This document shows positions 33,568 to 42,250 of a DNA stretch of 64,000 nt, in pieces. This stretch comes from Streptomyces cyaneochromogenes. GTDB lineage: Bacteria; Actinomycetota; Actinomycetes; Streptomycetales; Streptomycetaceae. Position numbers and translations under genes: made by a program. The stretch covers positions 6,138,001-6,202,000 of the forward strand of contig NZ_CP034539.1 in the NCBI RefSeq assembly GCF_003963535.1. The letters run 5' to 3'. Each line of letters begins with the position of its first letter. Position 1 is the stretch's first letter. Under the pieces are notes generated by a model. That model ran no database searches. It saw only the letters and a program-made list of their open reading frames with translations, and was not told the DNA's origin.

Positions 33568-34987
33568 GGCTCACCTCCGCCTGTCCCACGCCGACGCTGA
33601 GGTCGAGGTCCAGCGTGCCCGCCGTCTTGGTGCCGGTGGGTGGTTTCAGGGTCAGCTCCTTGTGCTTGCCCGGTGCCACGTCCACGTCTCGTTCGTCGTC
33701 GCCCGGCAACTGGATGTCTCCCACCCCTACGTCGATGCTCGCCTTCACGGTCACGTCCTTGGGGACGATCACCTTCATCTGGCCCACGCCCACATCGGCC
33801 CTGGTGGTCACGGTTTGGCCCTCGGTGAAGTCCACCTGGGTCAGGTCCAGGGTGCCGACGCCGGTGCCCAGGTCGTACTGCGGTCGGACGTCGGCAGCTG
33901 CGGCGGGTCGCCAGTCTCTTTCGATCCACTGGGTACTGATGTCCTTGGGCAGCGCTGCCGAGGCGGCCAGCAGGCCCGCCGTGATGATCGCCAGGAATAT
34001 GGAGCCCGCCCCCGTGCGGCCCAGGAACGCGCTCACCGCTATGCCCAGGCCCAGGACGAGCAGCGCGCAGGACAGGCCGGTCTGCAGGCTGGTGCCGAGG
34101 GCGTGCTCCTCCCAGGTCGCGCTCGTGCCCAGGGCACCGGCGAGCAGGGCCAGCAGGAACACCCAGCCGCCGATCCAGCGGGGACCGCGCTGCTTCGGTG
34201 GACGAGGGCTTCGGGCGCGTATGTCCTCGCGGCTGTTCCACCTGGTGCCGAGGCCGATGTTGACGGCCGCGGCGATGTCGCGGTCGCCGGAGTCGCGGGG
34301 GCCCCACAGATAGCCGGTGCCGCCCTCGTGGGTGCCGTCCTTGACGATGGGGTCGCGCCACCAGGAGGGGTAGGCGGCGGGGGCCGGCGGTGCCTGGGCC
34401 TCCGGTGGGGCGTCGGCGACCGCCTGTGCGGCGAGCGGGTCGGGGTCGGTGGCGCCGCGGTGTCGGGACCAGTAGCCGGCACCCGCGAGGAGGAGGGAGA
34501 GCACGACGGCGAAGGCCAGCACGCCGCCGTTGCTCAGCAGTGTCAGGAACACGCCGCAGCCGACCAGCGCGAACAGCACGGCCGTCAGCGCCTGGCCGTC
34601 CACACGACCGGTCAGCAGTTTGCGCACCTCGTTCTGCTCCTCGTCGTCGTACGGGACGAAGAGCCAGGCGAAGCCGTAGAAGATCAGGCCGATGCCGCCG
34701 GTCGCGGAGAGCACGGCGAGGGTGATCCGGAAGATCACCGGGTCCATGTCGCACTGCCGCCCGAGCCCGGCGCACACGCCGGCCAGCATCTTGTCGCGCC
34801 GGTGGCGCCGGAACTTGTGCGGCGGGGCGAGTACGCCCGCTTCAGCGGACGCCTCTGCTTCCGCGCCCGCGTGTGCGCGCGGTTCCTCACCCGCGGCGCT
34901 CGCGGGTGACGGGCCGGACGGGGTGCCCGCGGTGGGCACGGCGTCCGGCCCGGGCACGGAGTCCGCGGCGTGCTGGTGATCTGTCAT
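33554..34987 (-). CDS. PspC-domain membrane protein (LiaF-like architecture)
   Basis: A 477-residue protein. Ala/Glu/Pro-rich N terminus, then a PspC domain (KFRRHRRDKMLAGVCAGLGR at about 63-82, followed by a helix GLIFYGFAWLFVPYDDEEQ). About five more membrane helices come next, and a C-terminal beta-rich domain with periodic VGVGxxxVxVP motifs (RADVGVGQMKVIVPKDV, DVGVGDIQLP) typical of LiaF/toastrack sensors. Such proteins often restrain a partner histidine kinase during envelope stress. ATG 34987 chosen (MTDHQHAADSVPG); no Shine-Dalgarno, probably leaderless. Divergent from the PspC-histidine kinase gene. Confidence 0.85.
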   Translation of the reverse strand: MTDHQHAADSVPGPDAVPTAGTPSGPSPASAAGEEPRAHAGAEAEASAEAGVLAPPHKFRRHRRDKMLAGVCAGLGRQCDMDPVIFRITLAVLSATGGIGLIFYGFAWLFVPYDDEEQNEVRKLLTGRVDGQALTAVLFALVGCGVFLTLLSNGGVLAFAVVLSLLLAGAGYWSRHRGATDPDPLAAQAVADAPPEAQAPPAPAAYPSWWRDPIVKDGTHEGGTGYLWGPRDSGDRDIAAAVNIGLGTRWNSREDIRARSPRPPKQRGPRWIGGWVFLLALLAGALGTSATWEEHALGTSLQTGLSCALLVLGLGIAVSAFLGRTGAGSIFLAIITAGLLAASAALPKDISTQWIERDWRPAAAADVRPQYDLGTGVGTLDLTQVDFTEGQTVTTRADVGVGQMKVIVPKDVTVKASIDVGVGDIQLPGDDERDVDVAPGKHKELTLKPPTGTKTAGTLDLDLSVGVGQAEVSRATS

Positions 34988-35166
34988 GTGTCCATGGTGA
35001 CGGGCGGGTCGGCGTCGCGGGAGTCGGAATGACCCTGGTCGGACCCTGATATCCGCCCCGAGGTCGGGGCCGGGGAAGCGTTCGACGCGGCGGGCCTCGA
35101 AGATCAGGGGAGTCTCGGGGGTCGACCCTGATGCCTCGGTGGGCCGGTCGTGTGAACATCGATGGC

Positions 35167-36456
35167 ATGCCGGAAGCCGCAGCAGCGCCACTCGTCGAAC
35201 CGCGGCCGCCGCGCAAGCTCTACCGCAGCAGCGACGGACGCTGGCTCGGGGGCGTGGCGCGGGGGCTCGCCGGGCATCTCGGGCTGCCCGTCGTCTGGGT
35301 GCGGCTCGTCTTCGTCGGCCTGTTCATGGCGGACGGCCTGGGCGCGCTGCTGTATGCCGCGTTCTGGTTCTTCGTGCCGCTCGGCGTCGGCGGTGTCGGC
35401 GCGCAGCGGCCGTCGCCCTTCGCCACCGAGACGGCCGCCGACGGCCGCCGCAGACTCGTCGCCCGCAAGCCGGACAAGGGGCAGATCGTCGCGCTGCTCC
35501 TCATGGTCGTCGTGGCGATGGTCTTCGTCGGCAGCGTCGACCTGGGCAATGGCGCCAAGGCCTACCTCCTGCCCGCCGTGCTCGTCGGCGCGGGCGTCGC
35601 CCTGGTCTGGCGCCAGGCGGACAACGCCCGCCGGGCCCGCTGGATGGAGGTCGGCCGGCGTCGGCGCACCCTTACTCTGCTGCGCGCCGCGGCCGGCGTC
35701 GTGCTGGTCACGGCCGGCGTCTCCGGCATCTTCGTCCTGCAGGGCTCCGCCGCCCACCTCGGCTCCGTCCTGCAGGCGGCCCTGGCGGTCCTCGTCGGCA
35801 TAACGCTCCTCGCGGGCCCCTACCTGGTGCGGATGACCCAGGACCTCTCCGAGGAGCGCCTGATGCGCATCCGCGCCCAGGAGCGCGCCGAGGTCGCCGC
35901 CCATGTCCATGACTCGGTGCTGCACACCCTGACCCTGATACAGCGCAACGCGGAGAACGCGAACGAGGTCCGCCGCCTCGCCCGCGCCCAGGAGCGCGAC
36001 CTGCGCACCTGGCTCTACAAACCCGAGGGCACCGGCAAGGACGAGGCCGACGAACCCACCGACCTCGCCGACGCGGTCCGGCGCAACGCCGCAGAGATCG
36101 AGGACAAGCACGGCGTCCCCATAGAGGTCGTGGTCGTGGGCGACTGCCCGCTCGACGAGAAGATCGGCGCCCAGATGCAGGCCGCGCGCGAGGCGATGGT
36201 GAACGCCGCGAAGTACGGTGGCGAGGGCGGCGCCGTGCAGGTCTACGCCGAGGTGGAGGGGAAGACCGTCTTCGTGTCCGTCCGGGACCGCGGTCCGGGC
36301 TTCGACCTCGATTCGATACCCGCCGACCGCATGGGCGTCAGAGAATCGATCATCGGCCGCATGGAGCGCAACGGCGGTACGGCCCGGCTCCGGGCGGTAC
36401 CGGGCGGCGGTACGGAGGTCGAGCTGGAGATGGAGAGGGTGGAGAAGACGTCATGA
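35167..36456 (+). CDS. Histidine kinase with N-terminal PspC domain
   Basis: A 429-residue sensor kinase. PspC domain at about 18-75 (LYRSSDGRWLGGVARGLAGH, then FGLF-type helix WVRLVFVGLFMADGLGALLY), four more membrane helices, then the NarL-type kinase core: phosphoacceptor His in AEVAAHVHDSVLHTLTLIQR, N box REAMVNAAKYG and G box DRGPGFDLDSIP. Its stop overlaps the response-regulator start (ATGA at 36453-36456). With the divergent PspC/LiaF-like protein it forms an envelope-stress three-component system. ATG 35167 preferred; ATG 12 codons upstream possible. Confidence 0.9.
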   Translation: MPEAAAAPLVEPRPPRKLYRSSDGRWLGGVARGLAGHLGLPVVWVRLVFVGLFMADGLGALLYAAFWFFVPLGVGGVGAQRPSPFATETAADGRRRLVARKPDKGQIVALLLMVVVAMVFVGSVDLGNGAKAYLLPAVLVGAGVALVWRQADNARRARWMEVGRRRRTLTLLRAAAGVVLVTAGVSGIFVLQGSAAHLGSVLQAALAVLVGITLLAGPYLVRMTQDLSEERLMRIRAQERAEVAAHVHDSVLHTLTLIQRNAENANEVRRLARAQERDLRTWLYKPEGTGKDEADEPTDLADAVRRNAAEIEDKHGVPIEVVVVGDCPLDEKIGAQMQAAREAMVNAAKYGGEGGAVQVYAEVEGKTVFVSVRDRGPGFDLDSIPADRMGVRESIIGRMERNGGTARLRAVPGGGTEVELEMERVEKTS

Positions 36457-37172
36457 GCGAGCCGACCGAGGCGAACGAGCCCGTGGAGTCGACCGGCGAC
36501 AGCGGCCCCGAGCGGCACGTGCGTGTGGTCCTCGTCGACGACCACCGCATGTTCCGTACGGGGGTCCAGGCCGAGATCGGCCGGACCGAGCAGACCGGCG
36601 TCGAGGTCGTCGGCGAGGCCGCGGACGTCGACCAGGCGGTCACGGTCATCACCGCGACCCGGCCCGAGGTCGTCCTCCTCGACGTGCACCTGCCGGGTGG
36701 CGGCGGGGTCGAAGTCCTGCGTCGCTGCGCCGCGTTGATGGCGGACACCGAGCAGCCCGTCCGCTTCCTCGCGCTGTCCGTGTCGGACGCGGCGGAGGAC
36801 GTCATCGGGGTGATCCGGGGCGGTGCGCGCGGGTACGTCACGAAGACGATCACCGGTACCGATCTCGTCGACTCCGTCTTCCGGGTCCAGGACGGTGACG
36901 CGGTGTTCTCGCCGCGCCTCGCCGGGTTCGTGCTGGACGCGTTCGCGTCGACGGACGCGCCGCCCGTCGACGAGGACCTCGACCGGCTCACCCAGCGTGA
37001 GCGGGAGGTGCTGCGGCTGATCGCCCGTGGCTATGCGTACAAGGAGATCGCCAAGCAGCTCTTCATCTCCGTCAAGACGGTCGAGTCCCATGTCTCGGCG
37101 GTGCTGAGGAAGCTCCAGCTGTCCAACCGGCACGAGCTGACGCGGTGGGCGACGGCGCGGCGCCTGGTCTGA
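36453..37172 (+). CDS. LuxR/NarL-family response regulator
   Basis: A 239-residue regulator. Receiver domain with acidic pair VVLVDDHRMFRTG, phosphoacceptor Asp in VVLLDVHLPGGGG, the Ser of ALSVSD and the Lys in GYVTKTITG. The C-terminal LuxR-type helix-turn-helix reads LTQREREVLRLIARGYAYKE then IAKQLFISVKTVESHV. Overlaps the kinase gene by four bases. Expected targets are its own divergent promoter region and envelope genes. Confidence 0.93.
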   Translation: MSEPTEANEPVESTGDSGPERHVRVVLVDDHRMFRTGVQAEIGRTEQTGVEVVGEAADVDQAVTVITATRPEVVLLDVHLPGGGGVEVLRRCAALMADTEQPVRFLALSVSDAAEDVIGVIRGGARGYVTKTITGTDLVDSVFRVQDGDAVFSPRLAGFVLDAFASTDAPPVDEDLDRLTQREREVLRLIARGYAYKEIAKQLFISVKTVESHVSAVLRKLQLSNRHELTRWATARRLV

Positions 37173-37193
37173 GCCCGGCCCGGTTCGCCGGGC
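37173..37193. terminator. Hairpin between convergent genes
   Basis: GCCCGGC/GCCGGGC, 7-bp stem, directly after the response-regulator stop. Confidence 0.5.
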
Positions 37194-37203
37194 GCAGACG
37201 CGC

Positions 37204-38259
37204 TCACGCCACCCGCGTCGCCCCCGCGAACGGCATCTCGTCGAGCGGGGCCACCCGGACCGGTGCGGACGGGTTCGGGGCGTGGATCATCTGGCCGTTG
37301 CCGATGTAGAGGCCCACGTGGCTGATGCTGGAGTAGAAGAACACCAGGTCGCCCGGGAGCAGTTCGGAGCGGGAGACGCGGCGGCCCGCGTCGATCTGGG
37401 CGTAGGTGGTGCGGGGCAGGGACAGGCCGGCCGAGCGGTAGGCGGCCTGGGTGAGGCCGGAGCAGTCGAAGGCATCCGGGCCGGTGGCGCCCCAGACATA
37501 GGGGCTGCCGAGCTTGGACTGGGCGTACGAAATGGCGGCTGCCGCCCGGGAGTTGGGGGCCTGCGCGGTGGCGGAGGAAGACAGGGCGTCGCGGGTGCCC
37601 GTCGAGGAGCGGGCGGCGCGGTCTGTGCTCTGCTGGAGCTGGGCGCTCTCCTGGGCGGTCAGCTGGGCGAGCAGGTTGCGGGCCGCGTCCAGCCTGCCCG
37701 TGATCGTGTTCTTGTGCCGTTGCAGTTCGGCCCGGCGGGACTTCAGTGTGGTCAGTTCGACGCGTGCGGCCCCGCGCAGTTGCTCGATCTCCCGTAGTTG
37801 CCGGCGTACTCCGGCGATGGACGTGGCCTGCCGGTTGCCGGCGCGTTCGGCGAACTCCGCTCCGTCGAGGTAGCGGTCGGGGTCGTTCGAGAGCGCGAGC
37901 TGAAGGGCCGGGTCGAGGCCGCCGTCGCGGTACTGTGCCGCGGCCATCGAACCCAGCGCCTCCCGGGCCGAGTTGAGCTTCTCCGTCCTGCGCGCGGCCT
38001 CGTCCTGCAGCGTCCTGATCCGCCGCTCGGCCGCGTCCGCCTTCTCCTTCGCACCGTTGTACTTCTCGGTGGCGACCTCCGCCTCCTGGTACAGCCTGTC
38101 CACCTTCGCCTTGACCTGTGCCGGCGTCAGCTGCGGTTCGGCGTGCCCGGTCCCGTCGAAGCCGGTCGCGCTCGCCGCGCCCGCCAGGGCGATCGTCCAT
38201 GCCGTGCGGGCCGTATTGCCGCCGACCGAGCGCCGGCGGGGCTTTCGGTGCGCTGCCAC
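37204..38259 (-). CDS. Secreted NlpC/P60 peptidoglycan endopeptidase, paralogue 1
   Basis: A 351-residue secreted D-Glu-DAP-type endopeptidase. Signal region with RKPRRRS then a hydrophobic TARTAWTIALAGAASATGF; long coiled-coil domain (about 50-215) beginning PQLTPAQVKAKVDRLYQEAE; C-terminal NlpC/P60 domain with catalytic Cys in DAFDCSGLTQAAYR, His in SISHVGLYIGNG and a polar residue in MIHAPNP. Coiled-coil parts in this family restrain or position the enzyme at division and tip-growth sites. GTG 38259 chosen (AAGGA 12 bases upstream). Unlike paralogue 2 it has no recognisable c-di-AMP riboswitch. Confidence 0.88.
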   Translation of the reverse strand: MAAHRKPRRRSVGGNTARTAWTIALAGAASATGFDGTGHAEPQLTPAQVKAKVDRLYQEAEVATEKYNGAKEKADAAERRIRTLQDEAARRTEKLNSAREALGSMAAAQYRDGGLDPALQLALSNDPDRYLDGAEFAERAGNRQATSIAGVRRQLREIEQLRGAARVELTTLKSRRAELQRHKNTITGRLDAARNLLAQLTAQESAQLQQSTDRAARSSTGTRDALSSSATAQAPNSRAAAAISYAQSKLGSPYVWGATGPDAFDCSGLTQAAYRSAGLSLPRTTYAQIDAGRRVSRSELLPGDLVFFYSSISHVGLYIGNGQMIHAPNPSAPVRVAPLDEMPFAGATRVA

Positions 38260-38399
38260 GGGGACTTCACGTCCTTTCGTACGACCGCCTCGTCCTGTGA
38301 CGTCCGCCAGAGCGGCGGGCGTGTGGCCGCCCCGTGAGAGCGGCGGACGAATGAGCGCCTGGGGGGAGCGGACATACGACCGCACCGGGGCGGGTTGCG

Positions 38400-38446
38400 C
38401 GTCCGGCGGCGGCCCACACAGGGGGAGCGGGCCGCCGCCGGACTTT
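38400..38446 (+). terminator. Strong hairpin with T tract, plus orientation
   Basis: GTCCGGCGGCGGCCC (38400-38414) pairs perfectly over 15 bp with GGGCCGCCGCCGGAC (38428-38442), then TTTT. The T tract is on the plus strand although the only nearby gene is transcribed on the minus strand, so it may end an antisense or unannotated transcript, or fold in the minus-strand leader. Confidence 0.6.
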
Positions 38447-38703
38447 TCTCGGCGGTGGTGTCCGACTGCCGCCCCTGGCCCGGGCGGCGGTGGGGAGCCG
38501 GTCACCTGGTGGAGGACGCTAAACCTCGGTGTGTCGGGTCGGTAACGCGTTGTGCGGAAGTGCCGGGAGCGGACCGGGGGATGGCCGTAAGTGACCGTGA
38601 TCCCGGGATACGGGCGTCGGGTTCACGCGGGGTGATGACCGATGTGGCGGTTTCGGGGTTCGCGGGGGCGGCGGAGTGCTATGGGCCGCATATATGCAAG
38701 ATC

Positions 38704-38792
38704 GGGAGTGGGGAGTGGGATGGGGAGGGGGCGAGGGTACGGGGGTGGGGTGAGGGGGACGGGCAGAGGGGAGTGGGGCGGTGTGGGGTGGG
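38704..38792 (+). other. G-quadruplex-prone tract
   Basis: About 14 runs of three to five G in 89 bases on the plus strand, ending about 28 bases before the start of the small membrane gene. The remaining bases 38443-38703 hold no gene I can support. Confidence 0.65.
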
Positions 38793-38820
38793 TTTTTGGC
38801 GCTGATTAGGCTCCGGCTCC

Positions 38821-39174
38821 ATGGACGTACTCATCCATCTCTTCGTCGGCCTGCACATCATCGGGATCGCCGCGCTGCTCGGTGGTTTCCTCACCCAGAT
38901 GAAGGCGATGGGCCGGGGCACCGCCCGCTTCGTCCCCGCGATGCTGCATGGCGCGCTGACCATGCTGGTCACCGGGGTGATCCTCGTCGGGCTCAATCAG
39001 GCGGACGATCAGCCCGTCAACAACATCAAGATCGGCGTGAAGCTGGCGCTGCTGGTCGTGATCCTCGGGCTCGTGTACGTGAAGCGGGACGAGGAGACGG
39101 TGGACAAGAGTCTGTTCGGCGTGGTGGGGCTGTTGACCACGGCGAACGTGTTCATCGCCGTGTTGTGGACGTGA
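38821..39174 (+). CDS. Small four-helix membrane protein
   Basis: A 117-residue integral membrane protein with helices at about 5-25 (LFVGLHIIGIAALLGGFLTQ), 38-60 (VPAMLHGALTMLVTGVILVG), 70-88 (GVKLALLVVILGLVYVK) and 97-115 (GVVGLLTTANVFIAVLW). Resembles the uncharacterised integral membrane proteins common in actinobacteria. Its 3' end overlaps the convergent transporter gene by 23 bases. No clear ribosome site. Confidence 0.75.
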   Translation: MDVLIHLFVGLHIIGIAALLGGFLTQMKAMGRGTARFVPAMLHGALTMLVTGVILVGLNQADDQPVNNIKIGVKLALLVVILGLVYVKRDEETVDKSLFGVVGLLTTANVFIAVLWT

Positions 39175-40162
39175 TCTCTGCGGACCAGGAGCCGGCGTAG
39201 GTCAGTACCGCGCCCGCGGTGACCGCCAGCCATGCCGCCACCGCGGTCCACAGAAGTGCCTCGCCGGGGGTCCTGAGCCACGGGACGTCGACCGCGGTGG
39301 CGACGGAGAGGGTCGCCGCCGCCGTCATGCCCATCGGGAAGACGGTTGCCCAGCGGCGTACGTCGTAGTGCGGCCGTGGCCAGGCGATCTCCGCGACGAG
39401 CAGGACGGCGTACCAGGCCAGGTCGAGTACCAGGAGGGCGACGGTCACGTTGCGGAGGACTCCGCTGTCGTCGTCGTTCCAGAGGTAGAGCTCGGCGCTG
39501 TCGGCGGCGATGAGCCTGGATCCGGCGAGCGCGGAGATGGCGAGGGCGCCGCCGGCCACCCAGTGGTCGCCGGGGCCGTGGGCCACTTGGCGTAGGTCGA
39601 AGCGGGTCAGGGCGATGGCGTAGAGCGGCAGGCCCAGCCAGAAGAGCGCCAGTGCCGCGTGGGCGAGCCATGCCGTGGTCCCGGTCGCGGCGAGTGTTGC
39701 GGCCAGGACGGCGAGGCCCTGGGTGGCCACGCAGCCGAGGAACACCGCGCCGGGCATGCGGCGGTGCCAGCGGCGTACGACGGCGGTGAGAAGGCCCGGC
39801 CAGAGCACGGCTGCCAGGGCGAGGAGCACCTTGGCGAGGGTCTGCCAGCCCAGGGTGGCGAACCGGGTGCCCAGGACCGTCGTTGCGGCGACGGCGGTCA
39901 GGGCGGCTGGGGTGGCCGCCTCCTTCGCCCATCCTGTGCGGTCCCATACGAGGCGCGCGACGAAGTCGGCGGCGAGCGCGAGCCAGGCTGCGCAGGCCAG
40001 GGCGAGGGCGATGCGGGACAGGGTCTCGTAGTCCGTCTGGTGCAGGGCCACCGAGAGGATGCCGGTGGCCATGACTGCGGCGCCGGCTGCGGGGGGACGT
40101 TGCGACCACCAGGTGCGGAGGGGGGATGTGGGGGTGGTGGGGGTCGTGGCGGCGGCGGGCAT
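39152..40162 (-). CDS. TDT/SLAC1-family transporter (TehA-like)
   Basis: A 336-residue membrane protein with about ten helices of the tellurite-resistance/dicarboxylate transporter (SLAC1) family. The first helix carries AAGAAVMATGILSVALHQT, the family signature GxxMATGI. WLAHAALALFWLGLPLYAI and VFPMGMTAAATLSVATA also match. Relatives are anion channels or C4-dicarboxylate carriers. ATG 40162 chosen (MPAAATTPT); longer readings run into the upstream repeat. Short Gly-rich upstream tract. Confidence 0.75.
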   Translation of the reverse strand: MPAAATTPTTPTSPLRTWWSQRPPAAGAAVMATGILSVALHQTDYETLSRIALALACAAWLALAADFVARLVWDRTGWAKEAATPAALTAVAATTVLGTRFATLGWQTLAKVLLALAAVLWPGLLTAVVRRWHRRMPGAVFLGCVATQGLAVLAATLAATGTTAWLAHAALALFWLGLPLYAIALTRFDLRQVAHGPGDHWVAGGALAISALAGSRLIAADSAELYLWNDDDSGVLRNVTVALLVLDLAWYAVLLVAEIAWPRPHYDVRRWATVFPMGMTAAATLSVATAVDVPWLRTPGEALLWTAVAAWLAVTAGAVLTYAGSWSAEITSTTRR

Positions 40163-40242
40163 GGGGCCGATGCTAGGGAGCGGGGTGGTGGTTGCTGGTG
40201 GGGCACGCGCGTGGGTGGGGTGAAATACGCCCGTTGATCGCC

Positions 40243-40450
40243 GGTGGGGGTGCGCGGTGGGATGCCTGCGGCGCCTGTGCGGGTTTGGTGGGGGTTCGCG
40301 TAGCGCCTGCGGGTGGGGTGGGGGTCGGGGCCGTGCCGGGGGGTGTCCGTCCTCGGACCGGCGGCTGGGCTTAGGCCGGGAGGTGCTGCGTGTTGACGCC
40401 GGCCACTGCGGGCGGACAACCCCCGGCACGTCCCCTTGCCGCCGTACGCG
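40243..40450 (+). repeat. 210-bp dispersed palindromic element, copy 2
   Basis: Near-identical to 31985-32194. Left arm CGTGCCGGGGGGTGTCCG (40332-40349), right arm CGGACAACCCCCGGCACG (40413-40430), one mismatch. Same orientation as copy 1 although its neighbouring genes are on the minus strand. Confidence 0.8.
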
Positions 40451-40540
40451 GCTGCCGCGACGTAGGGGTGCGCCCGAGCCGGGGCCGTAACGACGCCACG
40501 CGCGCGTGTGCAGTCATTGCTCCACGCGCGCGTGTCTGCG

Positions 40541-41728
40541 TCAGGCGGGGCGGACCACGCTGTGGATCGACGACTCCCCGTCGTAGTAGATCGACTCCTC
40601 GCGGACGTACGTGCCGGGCTTCGGGGCGTGGATCATCATGCCGTTGCCGATGTAGATGCCCACGTGGGTGACGTCGTCGTAGAAGAAGATCAGGTCGCCG
40701 GGCTGGGCGTTGGCGAGGGAGACCGTGGTGCCGGCGTTGACCTGGTCGTAGGTGACGCGGGGGATGTCCACGCCGGCGGCCTTCCAGGCGGCCTGGGTGA
40801 GGCCGGAGCAGTCGTAGGAGTCGGGGCCGGTGGCGCCCCAGACGTACGGCTTGCCTATCTGGGAGCGGGAGAAGGCCAGGGCCTTCTCGGCCTTCGTGGC
40901 GTACGAGGAGTCCGACGCGGAGGAGTCCGAGGATTCCGAGGAACTCGAGTCGGATGCCGACTCGCTGCTCTCCTGCTGCTGCTGGGCGGCGGCCTCCTGG
41001 CGTTGGCGCTCGGCCTCGGCCTCCGCCTGCTGGCGGGCCAGCTCCGCGGCCTTGCGGGCGGCCTCCTCCTGCTTGCGCTTCTCGATCGCGGCCAGGCGGG
41101 CCTTCTCCTCCGCCGTCAGCTTGGAGAGGAGTTCGCGTGCGTCGGACAGTTTCGTCTGGACCGTGGACTTGGCGGTCTGCAGGTCGTTCTGCGACTCGGT
41201 GAGCGTCTCGAGGCTCTGGGTGGCCTCCTGGCGCTTCTTCATCGTCGCGGACTGCTGCGTGAAGTAGTCGTCGACCGCTTCCTTCTGACGGCCGGTCAGG
41301 CGGTCCATCAGCTGGGTCTGGTCGAAGTAGTCCTGCGGGGTGTCCGCCAGGAGGAAGGTCGCCGTGTCGGGGGCGGCGGCTCCGGTGCGGTACTGGGCGG
41401 CCGCGAAGGTACCCAGTTCCTCGCGCGCCTCGTTGAGTTCCTGGGTGCGCTTGGCGACGTCGTCGAGGAGGGTGTCGACGCGCTTGCGCTGCTTCGCGGT
41501 CTTCTCCTTGGCCGCGTTGTAGTTCTCGGTCGCCGACTCCGCCTGGCGGTAGAGGTCGTCGACCTTCTTCTCGACTTCTTCGAGGCTCGGCCTGTCGTCC
41601 GTCGAGGGGCTCGCGTTGGCCGTCTGGGACAGCAGGGCCACGGAGGTGAGGGCCGCTGTGGCGAGGGCGGGGGTCCGTATGCCTGCTACGCGCGTACCAG
41701 CGGGACGCGACTTGCGGTGCGACGCCAA
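40541..41728 (-). CDS. Secreted NlpC/P60 endopeptidase, paralogue 2 (c-di-AMP controlled)
   Basis: A 395-residue paralogue of the gene at 37204. Signal peptide (GIRTPALATAALTSVALLSQ, cut near ANA), coiled coil (about 45-240, LEEVEKKVDDLYRQAESATE), an acidic Ser-rich low-complexity hinge (ESSESASDSSSSESSDSSAS), then the catalytic domain: Cys in DSYDCSGLTQAAWK, His in DVTHVGIYIGNG, and HAPKPG. TTG start with GGAAGGAG 9 bases upstream. A ydaO-type riboswitch lies directly in its leader, so c-di-AMP should repress it, linking wall hydrolysis to osmotic state, as for other Streptomyces wall hydrolases. Confidence 0.88.
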   Translation of the reverse strand: MASHRKSRPAGTRVAGIRTPALATAALTSVALLSQTANASPSTDDRPSLEEVEKKVDDLYRQAESATENYNAAKEKTAKQRKRVDTLLDDVAKRTQELNEAREELGTFAAAQYRTGAAAPDTATFLLADTPQDYFDQTQLMDRLTGRQKEAVDDYFTQQSATMKKRQEATQSLETLTESQNDLQTAKSTVQTKLSDARELLSKLTAEEKARLAAIEKRKQEEAARKAAELARQQAEAEAERQRQEAAAQQQQESSESASDSSSSESSDSSASDSSYATKAEKALAFSRSQIGKPYVWGATGPDSYDCSGLTQAAWKAAGVDIPRVTYDQVNAGTTVSLANAQPGDLIFFYDDVTHVGIYIGNGMMIHAPKPGTYVREESIYYDGESSIHSVVRPA

Positions 41729-41750
41729 GGGAGGCGACTCCTTCCGTGCT

Positions 41751-41897
41751 CCGCCTACCGAGTTAGCTGTCGGGTTCGGGCGGGTGTTCCGGAAGGGTTG
41801 CCCTACGGCCGTCCCGGGAGGGAAGTCAGGCCGATTCACCCCAAGTTCGGTGGGTCCCCGGCTCCGGCTGCGCGGCGGCGCAACGGACTCGGCGGAG
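41751..41897 (-). promoter_or_regulatory. ydaO/yuaA-type c-di-AMP riboswitch
   Basis: Read on the minus strand, the leader contains AGCCGGGGACCCACCGAA, GGGGTGAATCGG, CGTAGGGCAACCCTTCCGG and CCCGAACCCGACAGCTAACT then CGGTAGGCG. These are the conserved blocks of the RF00379 fold, in order and spacing. It ends about 20 bases before the TTG start, with the ribosome site between. Identification is from memory of the motif; a covariance search would settle it. Confidence 0.85.
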
Positions 41898-42218
41898 GCC
41901 GCGCGGCCCGGCGACGTTCGCCGGTGGAGGTCGTACGGCCTGCCCGGCACGGTAGCCAACTCGTGTGGCGCCTGTGAAGGTTGATGTTCGATATGCCCGA
42001 TACATTTTCGTGACCTTGATGCGGTTCGCCGCGGACGGTGGTTGGTTGGGGCTTGTCTGGGGCGGCTTGGTCGTATTTGCGTTGTGAGGCGTGTCTCTTT
42101 GAGTGGCGGTCGCGGATCGTGACGGGGTGGTCGTGGAGGGTGAGAGCGGGCCCTGGGCGGGTTCCGTTCGAAGATCATCGGGTTTGGGAACGGGAGATGT
42201 TCTCGGGGCGGCGGCGGG

Positions 42219-42241
42219 CTGTCAGTGGGGCGCCCTAGACT
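42219..42241 (+). promoter_or_regulatory. RecA-NDp/PafBC-type promoter of pcrA
   Basis: CTGTCAGTG (42219-42227), 8 bases, TAGACT (42236-42241): one base from TTGTCRGTG-N8-TAnnnT. The predicted transcript start is at or within a few bases of the ATG at 42251. Confidence 0.65.
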
Positions 42242-42250
42242 CGGAGAGCG

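Noticed and set aside
42197..42212. GAAC...GTTC near pcrA as a LexA box
   Set aside because: Spacer is 7 instead of the 4 of actinobacterial LexA sites; the RecA-NDp match is better.
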